From Yimella lutea (GTDB taxonomy: Bacteria; Actinomycetota; Actinomycetes; Actinomycetales; Dermatophilaceae): a stretch of DNA of 64,000 nucleotides. The position numbers were made by a program, and so were the translations under genes. A model generated the notes under the pieces. It was not told the origin of the DNA and made no database searches. It saw only the letters and a list, made by a program, of their open reading frames with translations. This document shows, piece after piece, positions 32,155 through 42,201 of this stretch (position 1 is the first letter of the stretch; each line of letters opens with the position of its first letter). The stretch lies in the NCBI RefSeq assembly GCF_006715095.1, contig NZ_VFMO01000001.1:1426001-1490000 (forward strand), given 5' to 3'.

Positions 32155-32933
32155 GGCTCACCATCATCGGCTGCTCCGGTTCCTTCGCCGGCCCGAACTC
32201 TCCGGCGTCCAGCTACCTGGTGCAGTCCGAGCACGAGGGACGCACCTGGAACCTCGTGCTCGACATGGGCCCTGGTTCGCTCGGCGCGCTACAGCGGCAC
32301 ATCGAACTCGACGCGATCGACGCCATCGTGATCAGTCATCTGCACCCTGACCACTGCCTCGACCTGACCGGACTCTTCGTCGTCACCAAGTACCACCCGA
32401 CACGTGGCCCCCTGCCGCGCGTGCCGGTCTACGGCCCGCAGGACACCGCCGCGCGCATGTCCCGCGCGAACGGGGTGACGCTCTGCGAGGCATCCGACCC
32501 GCACGGCATGGACAGCGAATTCGATTTCCGCACATTGGTTTCGCTGGACGCGTTCCAGGTCGGCCCGTTCACGATCACTCCGCACCGGGTCAATCACCCG
32601 GTGGAGGCGTTCGGCTTCCGCGTCGAGGCCGACGGCAAGGTGCTGGTTTATACCGGCGACACCGACAGCACCCCTGATCTGCTGCCCCTGCTGCGCGACG
32701 CCGACCTCGTGCTCGCCGACTCGGCGTTCTGCGAGGAGCGCGATGAGGTACGCGACATCCACCTCACCGGACGGCGTGCGGCCGAAGCTGCCGTGGCCGC
32801 AACCGGAGTCCAACGCCTGATGCTGACCCACATCCCGGCCTGGAACGACCCGGAGGTCTGTCGCGCCCAGGCAGCGCAGGTCTGGCCCTCGAAGGTGGAG
32901 CTGGCCGTCTCCGACGAGGTCCACGACATCTGA
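32151..32933 (+). CDS. MBL-fold phosphodiesterase (Rv1339-like)
   Basis: 260 residues. Metallo-beta-lactamase fold with [12 protein letters not shown], the second metal ligands in VNHPVEAFG and YTGDTDS, and LTHIPAW. The murI-rph context is that of M. tuberculosis Rv1339, reported as an atypical cyclic-AMP phosphodiesterase, so nucleotide second-messenger breakdown is the best guess; RNase Z-like activity is the alternative. ATG overlaps the murI stop (ATGA). Confidence 0.85.
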   Translation: MRLTIIGCSGSFAGPNSPASSYLVQSEHEGRTWNLVLDMGPGSLGALQRHIELDAIDAIVISHLHPDHCLDLTGLFVVTKYHPTRGPLPRVPVYGPQDTAARMSRANGVTLCEASDPHGMDSEFDFRTLVSLDAFQVGPFTITPHRVNHPVEAFGFRVEADGKVLVYTGDTDSTPDLLPLLRDADLVLADSAFCEERDEVRDIHLTGRRAAEAAVAATGVQRLMLTHIPAWNDPEVCRAQAAQVWPSKVELAVSDEVHDI

Positions 32934-32962
32934 ACTGGCTTGCGTCGCGGGAGGGTTCGGGC

Positions 32963-34000
32963 TTGGCTGAACACATGGTCCGTTACCCGAAACCCCTGCA
33001 GGCCGGCGACACGATCGCTGTGACAGCGCCGTCCGCCGGGTGCGAACCTCGTCACCAGGGGCGACTCGACTTCGCGCTGAAGTGGTTGCGGGACAAGGGT
33101 TTCGAGGTCATCGAGGGCAATTGTCTGCGTGGTGGCACGCAGGTCAGCGCACCCGTCGCGGAGCGCGCCGCAGAACTCAACGCCTTCCTCACCGACGCCT
33201 CGATCAGCGCGGTCGTGCCGCCGTGGGGAGGGGAGACGTCCATCGACCTGATCGACCTGCTCGACTACGACGCGATCCGTGCCGCCGAACCGACTTGGCT
33301 GGTCGGCTTCAGCGACACGAGTACGCAATTACTCGCCCTGACCTTGCGCACCGGGCTGGCCACCCTGCACGGGCACAATCTGATGGACACTCCGTACGAC
33401 CTGCCGCAGGGATTGGCGCCGTGGTGGGTCGCGGCGGCAACGCCTGCCGGCGGCACGTTCACGCAGCGCGCCGCGACCCACCGGCGTCCGCCTGGTTTCG
33501 ACGACTGGGAGAAGGACCCGACTCCCACGACGATGCCGCTGAACGTGCCGACCTCGTGGAAGGTGCTGCACGGTCCCTCGTCCTTGGAGATCAGCGGACG
33601 GTTGATCGGCGGCTGTGTCGAGGTGTTGTCGCCGCTGGCCGGAACGGCGTACGGCGACGTGCGGGCGTTCGGCCAGCAGCACGCGTCCGATGGTCTGCTG
33701 GTCTATCTGGAGGTCTGCGAACAGGGCGCCTACGACGTCGCCCGCGCGCTGCACGGGATGCGACTGGCCGGCTGGTTCGACAACGCCAACGCCGTGCTGC
33801 TGGGGCGCACCTCGGCTCGGGACGCGCAGTACATGAGCCAGCACGACGCCGCCATCGACGCACTCGCCCGACTCGACATCCCGATCATCGCCGACATGGA
33901 CTTCGGCCACGTGCCGCCGTACATGTCGTTCGTTAACGGCGGGCTGGCGACCGTCACGGTGGACGCCGGCCGACGGAAGATCTCGCAGACGCTGCGGTGA
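32963..34000 (+). CDS. S66 peptidase (LD-carboxypeptidase/MccF family)
   Basis: 345 residues. N-terminal GDTIAVTAPSAGC, the nucleophile serine in VGFSDTS, the glutamate in VYLEVCEQGAYD and the histidine in MDFGHVPPY form the S66 Ser-Glu-His triad. Family members trim peptidoglycan tetrapeptides (LdcA) or inactivate microcin C (MccF). The TTG start is chosen because GGGAGGG (32949-32955) is 7 nt upstream; an ATG four codons later is too far from it. Confidence 0.88.
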   Translation: MAEHMVRYPKPLQAGDTIAVTAPSAGCEPRHQGRLDFALKWLRDKGFEVIEGNCLRGGTQVSAPVAERAAELNAFLTDASISAVVPPWGGETSIDLIDLLDYDAIRAAEPTWLVGFSDTSTQLLALTLRTGLATLHGHNLMDTPYDLPQGLAPWWVAAATPAGGTFTQRAATHRRPPGFDDWEKDPTPTTMPLNVPTSWKVLHGPSSLEISGRLIGGCVEVLSPLAGTAYGDVRAFGQQHASDGLLVYLEVCEQGAYDVARALHGMRLAGWFDNANAVLLGRTSARDAQYMSQHDAAIDALARLDIPIIADMDFGHVPPYMSFVNGGLATVTVDAGRRKISQTLR

Positions 34001-34065
34001 ACGCGTGATCCGCGCGGCGCTGCATGCCGTTGGCGTCCGATGGCTCGCGTCCTAGTCTGGAGCGC

Positions 34066-34830
34066 ATGACCGACGCCACTCCTCAGACCCGACACGACGG
34101 CCGCGCGAACGACCAACTCCGCGACATCAAGATCACCCGCAACTGGCTCGACCACGCCGAGGGCAGCGTCCTCATCGAGTTCGGCAAGACCCGGGTGCTC
34201 TGCGCCGCATCATTCACCGAAGGTGTGCCGCGTTGGCTCAAGGGCCGTGGAACCGGGTGGGTCACCGCCGAGTACGAAATGCTGCCGCGCTCGACGAACA
34301 CCCGCAGTGACCGCGAATCGCGCAAGGGCAAGGTCGGCGGCCGCACACACGAGATCTCCCGGCTGATCGGACGCTCGCTGCGGGCGATCATCGACACGAA
34401 AGCGTTGGGGGAGAACACGATCGTGCTCGACTGCGACGTCCTCCAGGCGGACGGTGGTACCCGCACCGCAGCCATCACCGGGGCGTACGTGGCCCTGCAG
34501 GACGCGATCGAGGACGCCCGGGCAAAGGGCCTGATCGCCAAGAACGCGCAGCCGCTCACCGGATCCATCGCCGCCATCAGCGTCGGCGTGGTGAAGGGCG
34601 TTCCGGTCCTCGACCTGGACTACCCGGAGGACTCCACCGCCGAGACGGACATGAACGTCGTGATGACCGGTGCCGGTGGCTTCGTCGAGGTGCAGGGCAC
34701 TGCCGAGGGTGCACCCTTCGACCGCGACGAACTGAACGCGCTGCTCGATCTCGCCGCCAAGGGCATCGGCGACCTCACCCGTCTGCAGCAGGAAGCGCTG
34801 GACACGCCCGCCCGCGAGCGTTCACGATGA
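34066..34830 (+). CDS. rph: Ribonuclease PH
   Basis: 254 residues. It trims tRNA 3' ends phosphorolytically and acts in RNA turnover. [17 protein letters not shown], the phosphate-site region [20 protein letters not shown], and [20 protein letters not shown] (Mg-binding aspartates) are intact. TAGTCT (34053-34058) is 7 nt before the ATG: leaderless start. It overlaps rdgB by 4 nt. Confidence 0.96.
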   Translation: MTDATPQTRHDGRANDQLRDIKITRNWLDHAEGSVLIEFGKTRVLCAASFTEGVPRWLKGRGTGWVTAEYEMLPRSTNTRSDRESRKGKVGGRTHEISRLIGRSLRAIIDTKALGENTIVLDCDVLQADGGTRTAAITGAYVALQDAIEDARAKGLIAKNAQPLTGSIAAISVGVVKGVPVLDLDYPEDSTAETDMNVVMTGAGGFVEVQGTAEGAPFDRDELNALLDLAAKGIGDLTRLQQEALDTPARERSR

Positions 34831-35432
34831 GCGACCTGGTCCTCGCGACCCGCAACGCCGGCAAGATCGCCGACCTGCAGGGGCTCATCGACTCCGAGCC
34901 CGCGCTGGACGGGCTGCGCGTGGTGGGAGTGGGAGATTTCCCCGAACTCGAGGACGTTCCGGAGACCGGGCTGACCTTCATCGAGAATGCCACCCTGAAG
35001 GCCAAGTACGCGACCGAGAAGTTGAATCTGCCTGCGGTTGCTGATGATTCAGGAATCTCGGTGGACGTGCTCGGCGGCTGTCCAGGTGTGTTCAGCGCGC
35101 GCTGGGCAGGACGTCACGGCGACGACCAGGCCAACATCGACCTGCTGCTCGCGCAGACCGCCGACGTGCCGATCGACAAGCTGATCGCTCGCTTCGAGTG
35201 TTCGGTGGTGCTCGCGATGCCGGACGGTGCGTTGCACTCTGCCACCGGGGTCGTCGACGGACGGCTCACCAGAGAGCAGCGCGGCACCAACGGGTTCGGG
35301 TACGACCCGATCTTCGAACTGCCTGACGGCCGTACGTTCGCCGAGTACACCGCAACCGAGAAGCACGCCGCCTCTCACCGCGGCCAGGCCTTCCGTGCGC
35401 TGGTGCCCACCCTCGTCCGGCTGTTCACCTGA
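34827..35432 (+). CDS. rdgB: Non-canonical purine NTP pyrophosphatase (RdgB/HAM1)
   Basis: 201 residues. It hydrolyses ITP, XTP and dITP to keep them out of nucleic acids. [34 protein letters not shown] and the late [20 protein letters not shown], then SHRGQAF, are the family blocks. The ATG overlaps the rph stop (ATGA). It shares its operon with rph, a common actinobacterial pairing. Confidence 0.96.
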   Translation: MSDLVLATRNAGKIADLQGLIDSEPALDGLRVVGVGDFPELEDVPETGLTFIENATLKAKYATEKLNLPAVADDSGISVDVLGGCPGVFSARWAGRHGDDQANIDLLLAQTADVPIDKLIARFECSVVLAMPDGALHSATGVVDGRLTREQRGTNGFGYDPIFELPDGRTFAEYTATEKHAASHRGQAFRALVPTLVRLFT

Positions 35433-35463
35433 GACGATCGCGCAGCGGGTGCGCGACCGCAGC

Positions 35464-35570
35464 GTGACGCGGCGCTACGCCGACGACTGGGAGCGGACGG
35501 TTTCCAGCTCTTCAACCAGATCTCATCGCTTGGCGCGTATGTCCTGGCCGCGTCCACGCTGCCGTTCATC
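35464..35570 (+). pseudogene. Decayed fragment of cytochrome c oxidase subunit I (ctaD)
   Basis: Codons 35464-35499 read VTRRYADDWERT; shifting back one base at 35499 gives GFQLFNQISSLGAYVLAAS then TLPFI to 35570. Joined, RRYAD...GF...N.ISSLGA...STLPF has the same length and residue pattern as the C-terminal region of haem-copper oxidase subunit I (RRYADY....GF..LN..S..GA......LPF). No start, stop or flanking oxidase sequence is present, so it is an isolated, frameshifted remnant of about 36 codons between rdgB and tRNA-Leu. Confidence 0.62.
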
Positions 35571-35603
35571 GCTCGCAAGCGAGTCTGCGTCGGGGACCGA
35601 AAG

Positions 35604-35685
35604 TGCGCGAGGGGGGACTCGAACCCCCACACCCGAAGGCGCCAGGACCTAAACCTGGTGCGTCTGCCAATTCCGCCACTCGCGC
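35604..35685 (-). tRNA. tRNA-Leu (TAG anticodon)
   Basis: 82-nt class II tRNA: acceptor GCGCGAG paired with CTCGCGC, D arm with AATTGGCAGA, anticodon loop TTTAGGT, a long variable arm with a TTCG loop, and T arm GGGGG-TTCGAGT-CCCCC. The 3' CCA is not encoded. Reads CUA (and by wobble other CUN) codons. Confidence 0.95.
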
Positions 35686-35785
35686 AAGCGCACCAAGACT
35701 AGATCACCGGAATCCCTGCGTGGATTCCGCGCAGGTAGGAACATGCGTCGATCCAGGAGGTGCGCGGATTTCTGCAGGACGCGGC

Positions 35786-36253
35786 TCAGGCCAGCTTGAG
35801 GGCCTTCTTCAGGGACGCGACGTGGCCGGTGGCCTTGATGTTGTACTTCGCCAGTTCGACCTTGCCCTCGGGGTCGACGACGATCGTGGAGCGGATGACG
35901 CCCACGACGGTCTTGCCGTAGAGCTTCTTCTCGCCGTAGGCGCCGTACGCCTCGAGCACCGACTTGTCCTCGTCCGACAGCAGCGGGTAGGTCAGCGACT
36001 CCTGCTCCACGAACTTCTCCAGCTTGGCGACAGGGTCGGGGGAGATGCCGACGACGTCGTAGCCGGCCTCGGCCAGGCCGGCGAGGCTGTCGCGGAAGTC
36101 GCAGGCCTCCTTGGTGCAGCCGGGGGTCATCGCGGCCGGGTAGAAAAAGATCACCAGGTGGCGTCCGCGGTAGTCCGACAGTGACACCGATCCGCCCTCG
36201 CTGGACGGCAGGGTGAAGTCGGGTGCGGGATCCGACATTGCGAGACGAGTCAT
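35786..36253 (-). CDS. bcp: Peroxiredoxin of the BCP type
   Basis: 155 residues, thioredoxin-fold thiol peroxidase. The peroxidatic cysteine lies in PAAMTPGCTKEACDFRD, where the second Cys five residues on is the resolving cysteine of atypical 2-Cys BCP; FYP and the late arginine (VIRSTIVVD) are also present. ATG 36253 has GGAGGA 5 nt upstream; an ATG five codons in is an alternative, and the open frame to 36361 is unlikely. It is divergent from the DUF3618 gene. Confidence 0.93.
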   Translation of the reverse strand: MTRLAMSDPAPDFTLPSSEGGSVSLSDYRGRHLVIFFYPAAMTPGCTKEACDFRDSLAGLAEAGYDVVGISPDPVAKLEKFVEQESLTYPLLSDEDKSVLEAYGAYGEKKLYGKTVVGVIRSTIVVDPEGKVELAKYNIKATGHVASLKKALKLA

Positions 36254-36329
36254 GGGGTCCTCCGAACGTACTGGCGGGTCTGTCTGCGTTATCGTCTCAG
36301 GCAGTCCACGAACCTCAAGGAGTAACCCC

Positions 36330-36602
36330 ATGGCCGACAAGCCGGCACCGAAGAACGCCAAGGAGATCGAGGCCGAACTCCAGGCGTCCCGTCAGCGCTT
36401 GGCAAGCACCATCGACGAACTCGCCTTCCGCGCGCAGCCCAAGGAGGTTGCCAAGCGTCAGGTCGAGGGACTCAAGCTGAAGGCCAACGACATGACCCGC
36501 ACCTCCGACGGCGACGTCGCCGAGGACAAGGTCGGCAAGATGGTCGGCGGAGCCGGAGCGTTCCTGCTCGTGCTCGGCCTGCTGCGCCGTCTCCGTGGCT
36601 GA
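36330..36602 (+). CDS. DUF3618 family protein
   Basis: 90 residues: a charged helix beginning with AKEIEAELQASRQRLASTIDEL, the DUF3618 signature, and a C-terminal hydrophobic segment (GGAGAFLLVLGLLRRL) that probably anchors it in the membrane. AAGGAG lies 7 nt before the ATG. It overlaps the GroES-like gene by 8 nt. Confidence 0.82.
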   Translation: MADKPAPKNAKEIEAELQASRQRLASTIDELAFRAQPKEVAKRQVEGLKLKANDMTRTSDGDVAEDKVGKMVGGAGAFLLVLGLLRRLRG

Positions 36603-36921
36603 GGAGCACAACCTTCCGATTCGGATGCTGCATGACCGTCTGCTCGTCAAGGCGGACGGTGAGGGCGGCGAACGGCGGTCCGGTGGCGGCATTGTCATCC
36701 CGGCCACTGCGGCGATGGGCAAGCGACTGGCCTGGGCCGAGGTCGTAGCCGTCGGGCAACACGTCCGGCAGGTGCAGCTGGGTGACCGGGTGCTGTACGA
36801 CCCGGACGAGAAGGCCGAGGTCGAACTGCAGAGCCGCACGTACATCCTGCTTCGCGAACGCGACCTGCACGCGGTTGCGGCCCAGCGGGTGGACGACGGA
36901 TCGACCGGTCTCTATCTGTGA
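36595..36921 (+). CDS. GroES-like co-chaperonin-fold protein
   Basis: 108 residues. IRMLHDRLLVKADGEGGERRSGGGIVIP, AEVVAVG, GDRVLYDP and YILLRERDLHAV follow the Cpn10 beta-barrel, including a glycine-rich mobile-loop segment. No groEL neighbour exists here, and the gene overlaps a DUF3618 gene by 8 nt (GTG start), so this is a stand-alone GroES-like paralogue rather than the main groES. A strong bidirectional terminator follows. Confidence 0.83.
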   Translation: MAEEHNLPIRMLHDRLLVKADGEGGERRSGGGIVIPATAAMGKRLAWAEVVAVGQHVRQVQLGDRVLYDPDEKAEVELQSRTYILLRERDLHAVAAQRVDDGSTGLYL

Positions 36922-36923
36922 AA

Positions 36924-36966
36924 AAATGACTGCGGGGCAACCGAATCGGTTGCCCCGCAGTCATTT
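36924..36966. terminator. Bidirectional terminator between GroES-like gene and kbl
   Basis: A 20-bp perfect stem (36924-36943 with 36947-36966) with an AAT loop, A-rich on the left flank and T-ended on the right. It sits in the 49-bp gap between two convergent genes and can serve both. Confidence 0.88.
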
Positions 36967-36970
36967 CGGT

Positions 36971-38167
<1,197 letters not shown>

Positions 38168-38168
38168 C

Positions 38169-39206
38169 TCAGCTCCAATCCATGATGACCTTGCCGCAGT
38201 TGCCCGATCGGGCCGCAGCGAACGCGTCCTGCCATTGTTCGGCGGGGAAACGGTGGGTGATGACCGACTGTACGGCGCGCTTGAGTTCCGGGGAGGTCGA
38301 GAGCATCGCGCTCATCGCGTACCAGGTGTCGTACATCTCGCGGCCGTAGATGCCCTTGATCGTGAGCATGTGTGTGATGACCCGGCCCCAGTTGACAGCG
38401 AAGTCGTCACCGGGTAGGCCGAGCATCGCGATGCGTCCGCCGTGGTTCATGTTGTCGATCATCTCGGCCATTGCCTGCGCGTTGCCCGACATTTCCAGGC
38501 CGACGTCGAAGCCCTCGCGCATGCCCAGTTCGCTCTGGACGTCGGCGATCCGTTGCTGCGCCACGTTGACGACCCGGTCGGCGCCGGCGCCGCGGGCCAG
38601 TTCGAGGCGGTAGTCGGAGACGTCGGTGACCACGACGTGCCGTGCGCCGACGTGCTTGGCGATCGCGGCCGCCATCACGCCGATGGGTCCGGCGCCGGTG
38701 ATGAGGACGTCCTCGCCGACCATGGGGAAGGACAGTGCAGTGTGGGTGGCGTTGCCAAACGGGTCGAAGACAGCACCGAGGTCGGGATCGATGTCGGCCG
38801 GCTGCACCCACACATTGGACGCCGGGATCACGACGTAGTCGGCGAACACGCCGTCGCGATTGACACCAACGCTGTTGGTACGGATGCAGACCTGTCGCCG
38901 GCCGGCGCGGCAGTTGCGACACTCGTTGCAGACCACGTGGCCCTCACCGGACGCACGCTGCCCGACGGTCACGCTGTCGACGCCGGGACCGATCCCGACG
39001 ACCTCGCCGTAGAACTCGTGGCCGATGACCAGCGGCGGTTTGACGATCGAGGACGCCCAGTCGTCCCACTGCTGCAGGTGCAGGTCGGTGCCGCACAAAC
39101 CTGCTCGCAGCACCCGGATCTTCACCTCGCCGGGGCCGACGGCGGGTTCTGGAACGTCGATGAGTTCAAGTCCGGGGGCTGCCGATGTCTTGGCCAATGC
39201 ACGCAC
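38169..39206 (-). CDS. tdh: L-threonine 3-dehydrogenase
   Basis: 345 residues. Zinc-dependent MDR enzyme oxidising threonine to 2-amino-3-ketobutyrate with NAD. Catalytic zinc ligands in LCGTD and [10 protein letters not shown], structural zinc in [15 protein letters not shown], Rossmann [15 protein letters not shown] 39206 matches the family start ([11 protein letters not shown] like E. coli KALSKLKAEEG), with CAAGAT 8 nt upstream; the frame stays open through tRNA-Lys, which cannot be coding. Confidence 0.94.
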   Translation of the reverse strand: MRALAKTSAAPGLELIDVPEPAVGPGEVKIRVLRAGLCGTDLHLQQWDDWASSIVKPPLVIGHEFYGEVVGIGPGVDSVTVGQRASGEGHVVCNECRNCRAGRRQVCIRTNSVGVNRDGVFADYVVIPASNVWVQPADIDPDLGAVFDPFGNATHTALSFPMVGEDVLITGAGPIGVMAAAIAKHVGARHVVVTDVSDYRLELARGAGADRVVNVAQQRIADVQSELGMREGFDVGLEMSGNAQAMAEMIDNMNHGGRIAMLGLPGDDFAVNWGRVITHMLTIKGIYGREMYDTWYAMSAMLSTSPELKRAVQSVITHRFPAEQWQDAFAAARSGNCGKVIMDWS

Positions 39207-39294
39207 GTTCGGCCATCTTGCCAGGAAGTGTGATGAAGACAACAGCGGCGCGTCGTGGGTGTCCACGCACACTTGCGGCGTGCGCGAATAACGA

Positions 39295-39323
39295 CGAAGG
39301 CCAGGCGGATTGCCTGGCCTTCG
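39295..39323 (-). terminator. Terminator downstream of tRNA-Lys
   Basis: A perfect 12-bp stem (39295-39306 with 39312-39323) with a 5-nt loop lies 4 nt after the encoded CCA of tRNA-Lys in the direction of transcription, before tdh. Confidence 0.65.
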
Positions 39324-39327
39324 TGAC

Positions 39328-39403
<76 letters not shown>

Positions 39404-39581
39404 AACGAGGAAGAACATTACCCCACGGCCCGGGCCAGTGTGAAATCGGTTGAGCGCGGCCGGTTGAAAGCGCGCGCTCGCCGTGTCGCGACCAAGTGCC
39501 ACCGGGCGCGAATGCCCGCGCGGCCCCGATTCTCGGTAGGTTCCCTGGTAGTAACTGTCTGCCTCGGAGGACCTGAAACCC

Positions 39582-41303
39582 ATGACCGTCCTGCACGACG
39601 AAGTGATTGACCGGCCGTTCGACGAACCCCCGGAGTCACCCGCCAAGCCCGACTGGAAGGTCGCGTTCGGGCGCGCTCGATCCAAGTTCTCCCAGGACCA
39701 GTGCACCGACGTCGCGGCTGCCCTGACCTACTACTCGATGCAATCGCTGTTCCCCGGACTCGTCGCCGTCATCTCGCTGCTGAATATCTTCGGTGACGGC
39801 AAGGAGACGACGAACAAGCTGGTGGAGTCGATCGGTCGCATCATCGGCAAGAGCCCGAGCGAGTTGTCGACGGTCACCACGTTCATCGACAATGTCCAGG
39901 CCACCCCCGGTGGTGGACTCGCTCTGTTCATCGGTATCGCCGGTGCGTTGTGGTCGGCGTCGGGTTACGTCGGCGCTTTCAGCCGGGCCCTCAACAAGAT
40001 CTACGCGGTCGACGAGGGTCGTTCGTTCGTGAAGTTGAAGGGCACGCTGTTGCTCATCACGGCGATCGAGGTCATCCTCATCGTGTTGGTGGCTCTTTCT
40101 CTCGTGCTGAGCGGCGGCGTGGCCGAGGAAGTCGGTAACGCGATAGGCCTGGGCAGCACTGCAGTCTTCGTATGGGACTTGGTCAAGTGGCCATTCGTCG
40201 CTCTGGTCGTCATCGGCATCATCTCGATGCTGTACCGCGCCACGCCGAACGTTCGCAAGGCCAAGGGCAGACTGTTCAGCTCCGGCGCGATGGTCGCTTT
40301 CATCGTCTGGGTGCTCGCCTCGATCGCACTCGTCATGTACATCGGCTTCACCCAGGGAGCGAGCTACCAGAAGACCTACGGTGCGTTCGCCGGCGCCATC
40401 ATCCTGTTGTTGTGGCTGTGGATCACCAACCTCGCGATGCTCTTCGGTGCCGAACTCGACGCCGAACTGCTGCGCACCCGTCAGTTGAAGTCCGGGCTCC
40501 CGGCCGAACGCCTGATCCTGCTGCCGGCCCGCGACACCGACGGCATCGACAAGAAGATCGAGAAGGACGAGAAGCAGGTCGCCGACGCGATCGAGCTGCG
40601 AGTGAACTCCGGAGGAAGCATGGACGCCTACACCGGCCGTGACAATGCCGAGACCGCCACCGCGCGCGACTTCGGGCTGGCGATGGGTCCGAGCCAGCAC
40701 GGCAAGGTGGGCAACGGCTCGGCGCCGGTCGACCGTGAGCCGGCTACCGTCCTGACGCGACCCACGCGCACCCGTGAGTCGATGCCGACCGACCCGAACG
40801 ACGCCGCCGTCTACGTCCAGAACTCACGTGACGCCCGTCGCGAGGAAGCGTTGATCGCCGCCGCGCAGGAGCGCAAGGTGCGTGAACGTAAGACCGCGCA
40901 GGAGGCGAAGGTCAAGAAGAAGCAGGCCGAGAAGGAGAAGGAGCGGCGCGAACTGGAGAAGGCGCACAAGGACGCCTTGCCGTTGGCCAAGGAGTGGGAG
41001 GCGGTGGACGCCGTGCGCGCGCAGTTCGCCCCGCGTCCGAGTGCCGAGCGCGACCGCATCCTGGCCGAGCGCGAGTCCCGTCGTCAGGCTTTCAAGGTGG
41101 AGCAGGCTGAGGCGAACGCAGCCAAGGCACAGGAGGCACGCGAGAAGAAGGCGTTCGAACCGACCGCCGAGAGCAAGGCGTTCGTTCCGGGTGAGGCGGA
41201 AGGGCCGCAGGGTGCGCCCCCGGCGCCGAGCGTGCTGGAACAGCAGGTCGCCACGGAGCGGGAGAAGCGACGCAACGACTGGTACGCCGCTCGCGGACTC
41301 TGA
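39582..41303 (+). CDS. YihY/BrkB family membrane protein with long charged C-terminal extension
   Basis: 573 residues. Residues 1-290 are the YihY/BrkB fold: DVAAALTYYSMQSLFPGLVAVISLL, GGLALFIGIAGALWSASGY, YRATPNVRKAK, and GAIILLLWLWITNLAMLFGAELDAE, with about six membrane segments. Residues 310-573 are an extra cytoplasmic tail rich in Lys/Glu/Arg/Ala, likely a long coiled coil (for example residues 420-470 with AQERKVRERKTAQEAKVKKK). Role unknown despite the old RNase BN label. GGAGG precedes the ATG by 11 nt. Confidence 0.88.
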   Translation: MTVLHDEVIDRPFDEPPESPAKPDWKVAFGRARSKFSQDQCTDVAAALTYYSMQSLFPGLVAVISLLNIFGDGKETTNKLVESIGRIIGKSPSELSTVTTFIDNVQATPGGGLALFIGIAGALWSASGYVGAFSRALNKIYAVDEGRSFVKLKGTLLLITAIEVILIVLVALSLVLSGGVAEEVGNAIGLGSTAVFVWDLVKWPFVALVVIGIISMLYRATPNVRKAKGRLFSSGAMVAFIVWVLASIALVMYIGFTQGASYQKTYGAFAGAIILLLWLWITNLAMLFGAELDAELLRTRQLKSGLPAERLILLPARDTDGIDKKIEKDEKQVADAIELRVNSGGSMDAYTGRDNAETATARDFGLAMGPSQHGKVGNGSAPVDREPATVLTRPTRTRESMPTDPNDAAVYVQNSRDARREEALIAAAQERKVRERKTAQEAKVKKKQAEKEKERRELEKAHKDALPLAKEWEAVDAVRAQFAPRPSAERDRILAERESRRQAFKVEQAEANAAKAQEAREKKAFEPTAESKAFVPGEAEGPQGAPPAPSVLEQQVATEREKRRNDWYAARGL

Positions 41304-41321
41304 CCGCGGCGACAGGCACGA

Positions 41322-41356
41322 AGAAGGCCCGGTGACGATTGGTCATCGGGCCTTCT
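41322..41356. terminator. Terminator between YihY gene and tRNA-His
   Basis: A 15-bp stem (41322-41336 with 41342-41356, one G.T pair) and 5-nt loop between the convergent YihY gene and tRNA-His. Confidence 0.7.
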
Positions 41357-41360
41357 CACA

Positions 41361-41437
41361 TGGGGTGAGTGACGGGACTTGAACCCGCGACCACCGCGAC
41401 CACAACGCGGTGCTCTACCAGCTGAGCTACACCCACC
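41361..41437 (-). tRNA. tRNA-His (GTG anticodon), CCA encoded
   Basis: 77 nt with CCA. The histidine-specific extra 5' G (G-1) faces discriminator C; acceptor GTGGGTG/CACTCAC with one G.U pair; anticodon loop TTGTGGT; T arm GCGGGTTCAAGTCCCG. Confidence 0.95.
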
Positions 41438-41512
41438 ATGCAGATGCCGCCTACGTGAGGCAGCGCGGACTATCCTACCTGCTCTCCGACAGTGCTTCTG
41501 ACCAACCCCGGC

Positions 41513-42151
41513 TCAGCCGGATGTGGTCTCGCTTTCGTTCCCGACGACGTGCTTGGCGGCCAGCGCGCGGGCCGTCTTGGAGTCTGGCCCGGGTTGGGGC
41601 ACGAACACCGCCTCGCGGTAGTAGCGCAGTTCGGCGATGGACTCGGTGATGTCGGCCAGGGCGCGGTGACCGCCGCCCTTCTTCGGCGCGTTGAAGTACG
41701 CGCGGGGAAACCAGCGACGCGACAACTCCTTGATCGATGACACATCGATGAGGCGGTAGTGCAGGTGGGCGGTCAGTTCCGGCATGTCGCGGGCCAGGAA
41801 CGCGCGGTCCGTGGCCACGGAGTTGCCGCCGAGCGGCCACTTGCCGGCTTCCGGGGCGTGCTGGCGGATGTACTCCAGCACCTGCTGCTCGGCTTCGGCC
41901 ATCGTCACGCCTTGGTCGAGTTCGTCGAGCAGCCCACTGCTGGTGTGCATGTCGCGGACGAACTCGTTCATCTGCTCGAGCGCGGTCGGCTCGGGCTTGA
42001 TGAGGACGTCGATGCCGTCACCGATCTGGTTCAGCTCGAAGTCGGTGATCAGTACCGCGACCTCGATCAGGGCGTCCGCCTCGAGGTCGAGGCCGGTCAT
42101 CTCGCAATCGATCCAAATGATGCGTTCGTTGCTCGTCTTGTCCTCACTCAC
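41513..42151 (-). CDS. orn: Oligoribonuclease
   Basis: 212 residues. DEDDh 3'-5' exonuclease that degrades short RNAs and pGpG/diribonucleotides. IDCEMTGLDLEAD (first Asp-Glu), ATDRAFLARDMPEL (Asp), HRALADITESI (His and Asp) are present, with C-terminal extension of about 20 residues. GTG 42151 has TAGGCT (minus strand, 42159-42164) 7 nt upstream, divergent from the PrsW gene only 50 bp away. Confidence 0.95.
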   Translation of the reverse strand: MSEDKTSNERIIWIDCEMTGLDLEADALIEVAVLITDFELNQIGDGIDVLIKPEPTALEQMNEFVRDMHTSSGLLDELDQGVTMAEAEQQVLEYIRQHAPEAGKWPLGGNSVATDRAFLARDMPELTAHLHYRLIDVSSIKELSRRWFPRAYFNAPKKGGGHRALADITESIAELRYYREAVFVPQPGPDSKTARALAAKHVVGNESETTSG

Positions 42152-42201
42152 ACCCTGCAGCCTAGAGCCGCACGAAGCCGATCGTCGGTAGGGTCTTCGC
42201 C

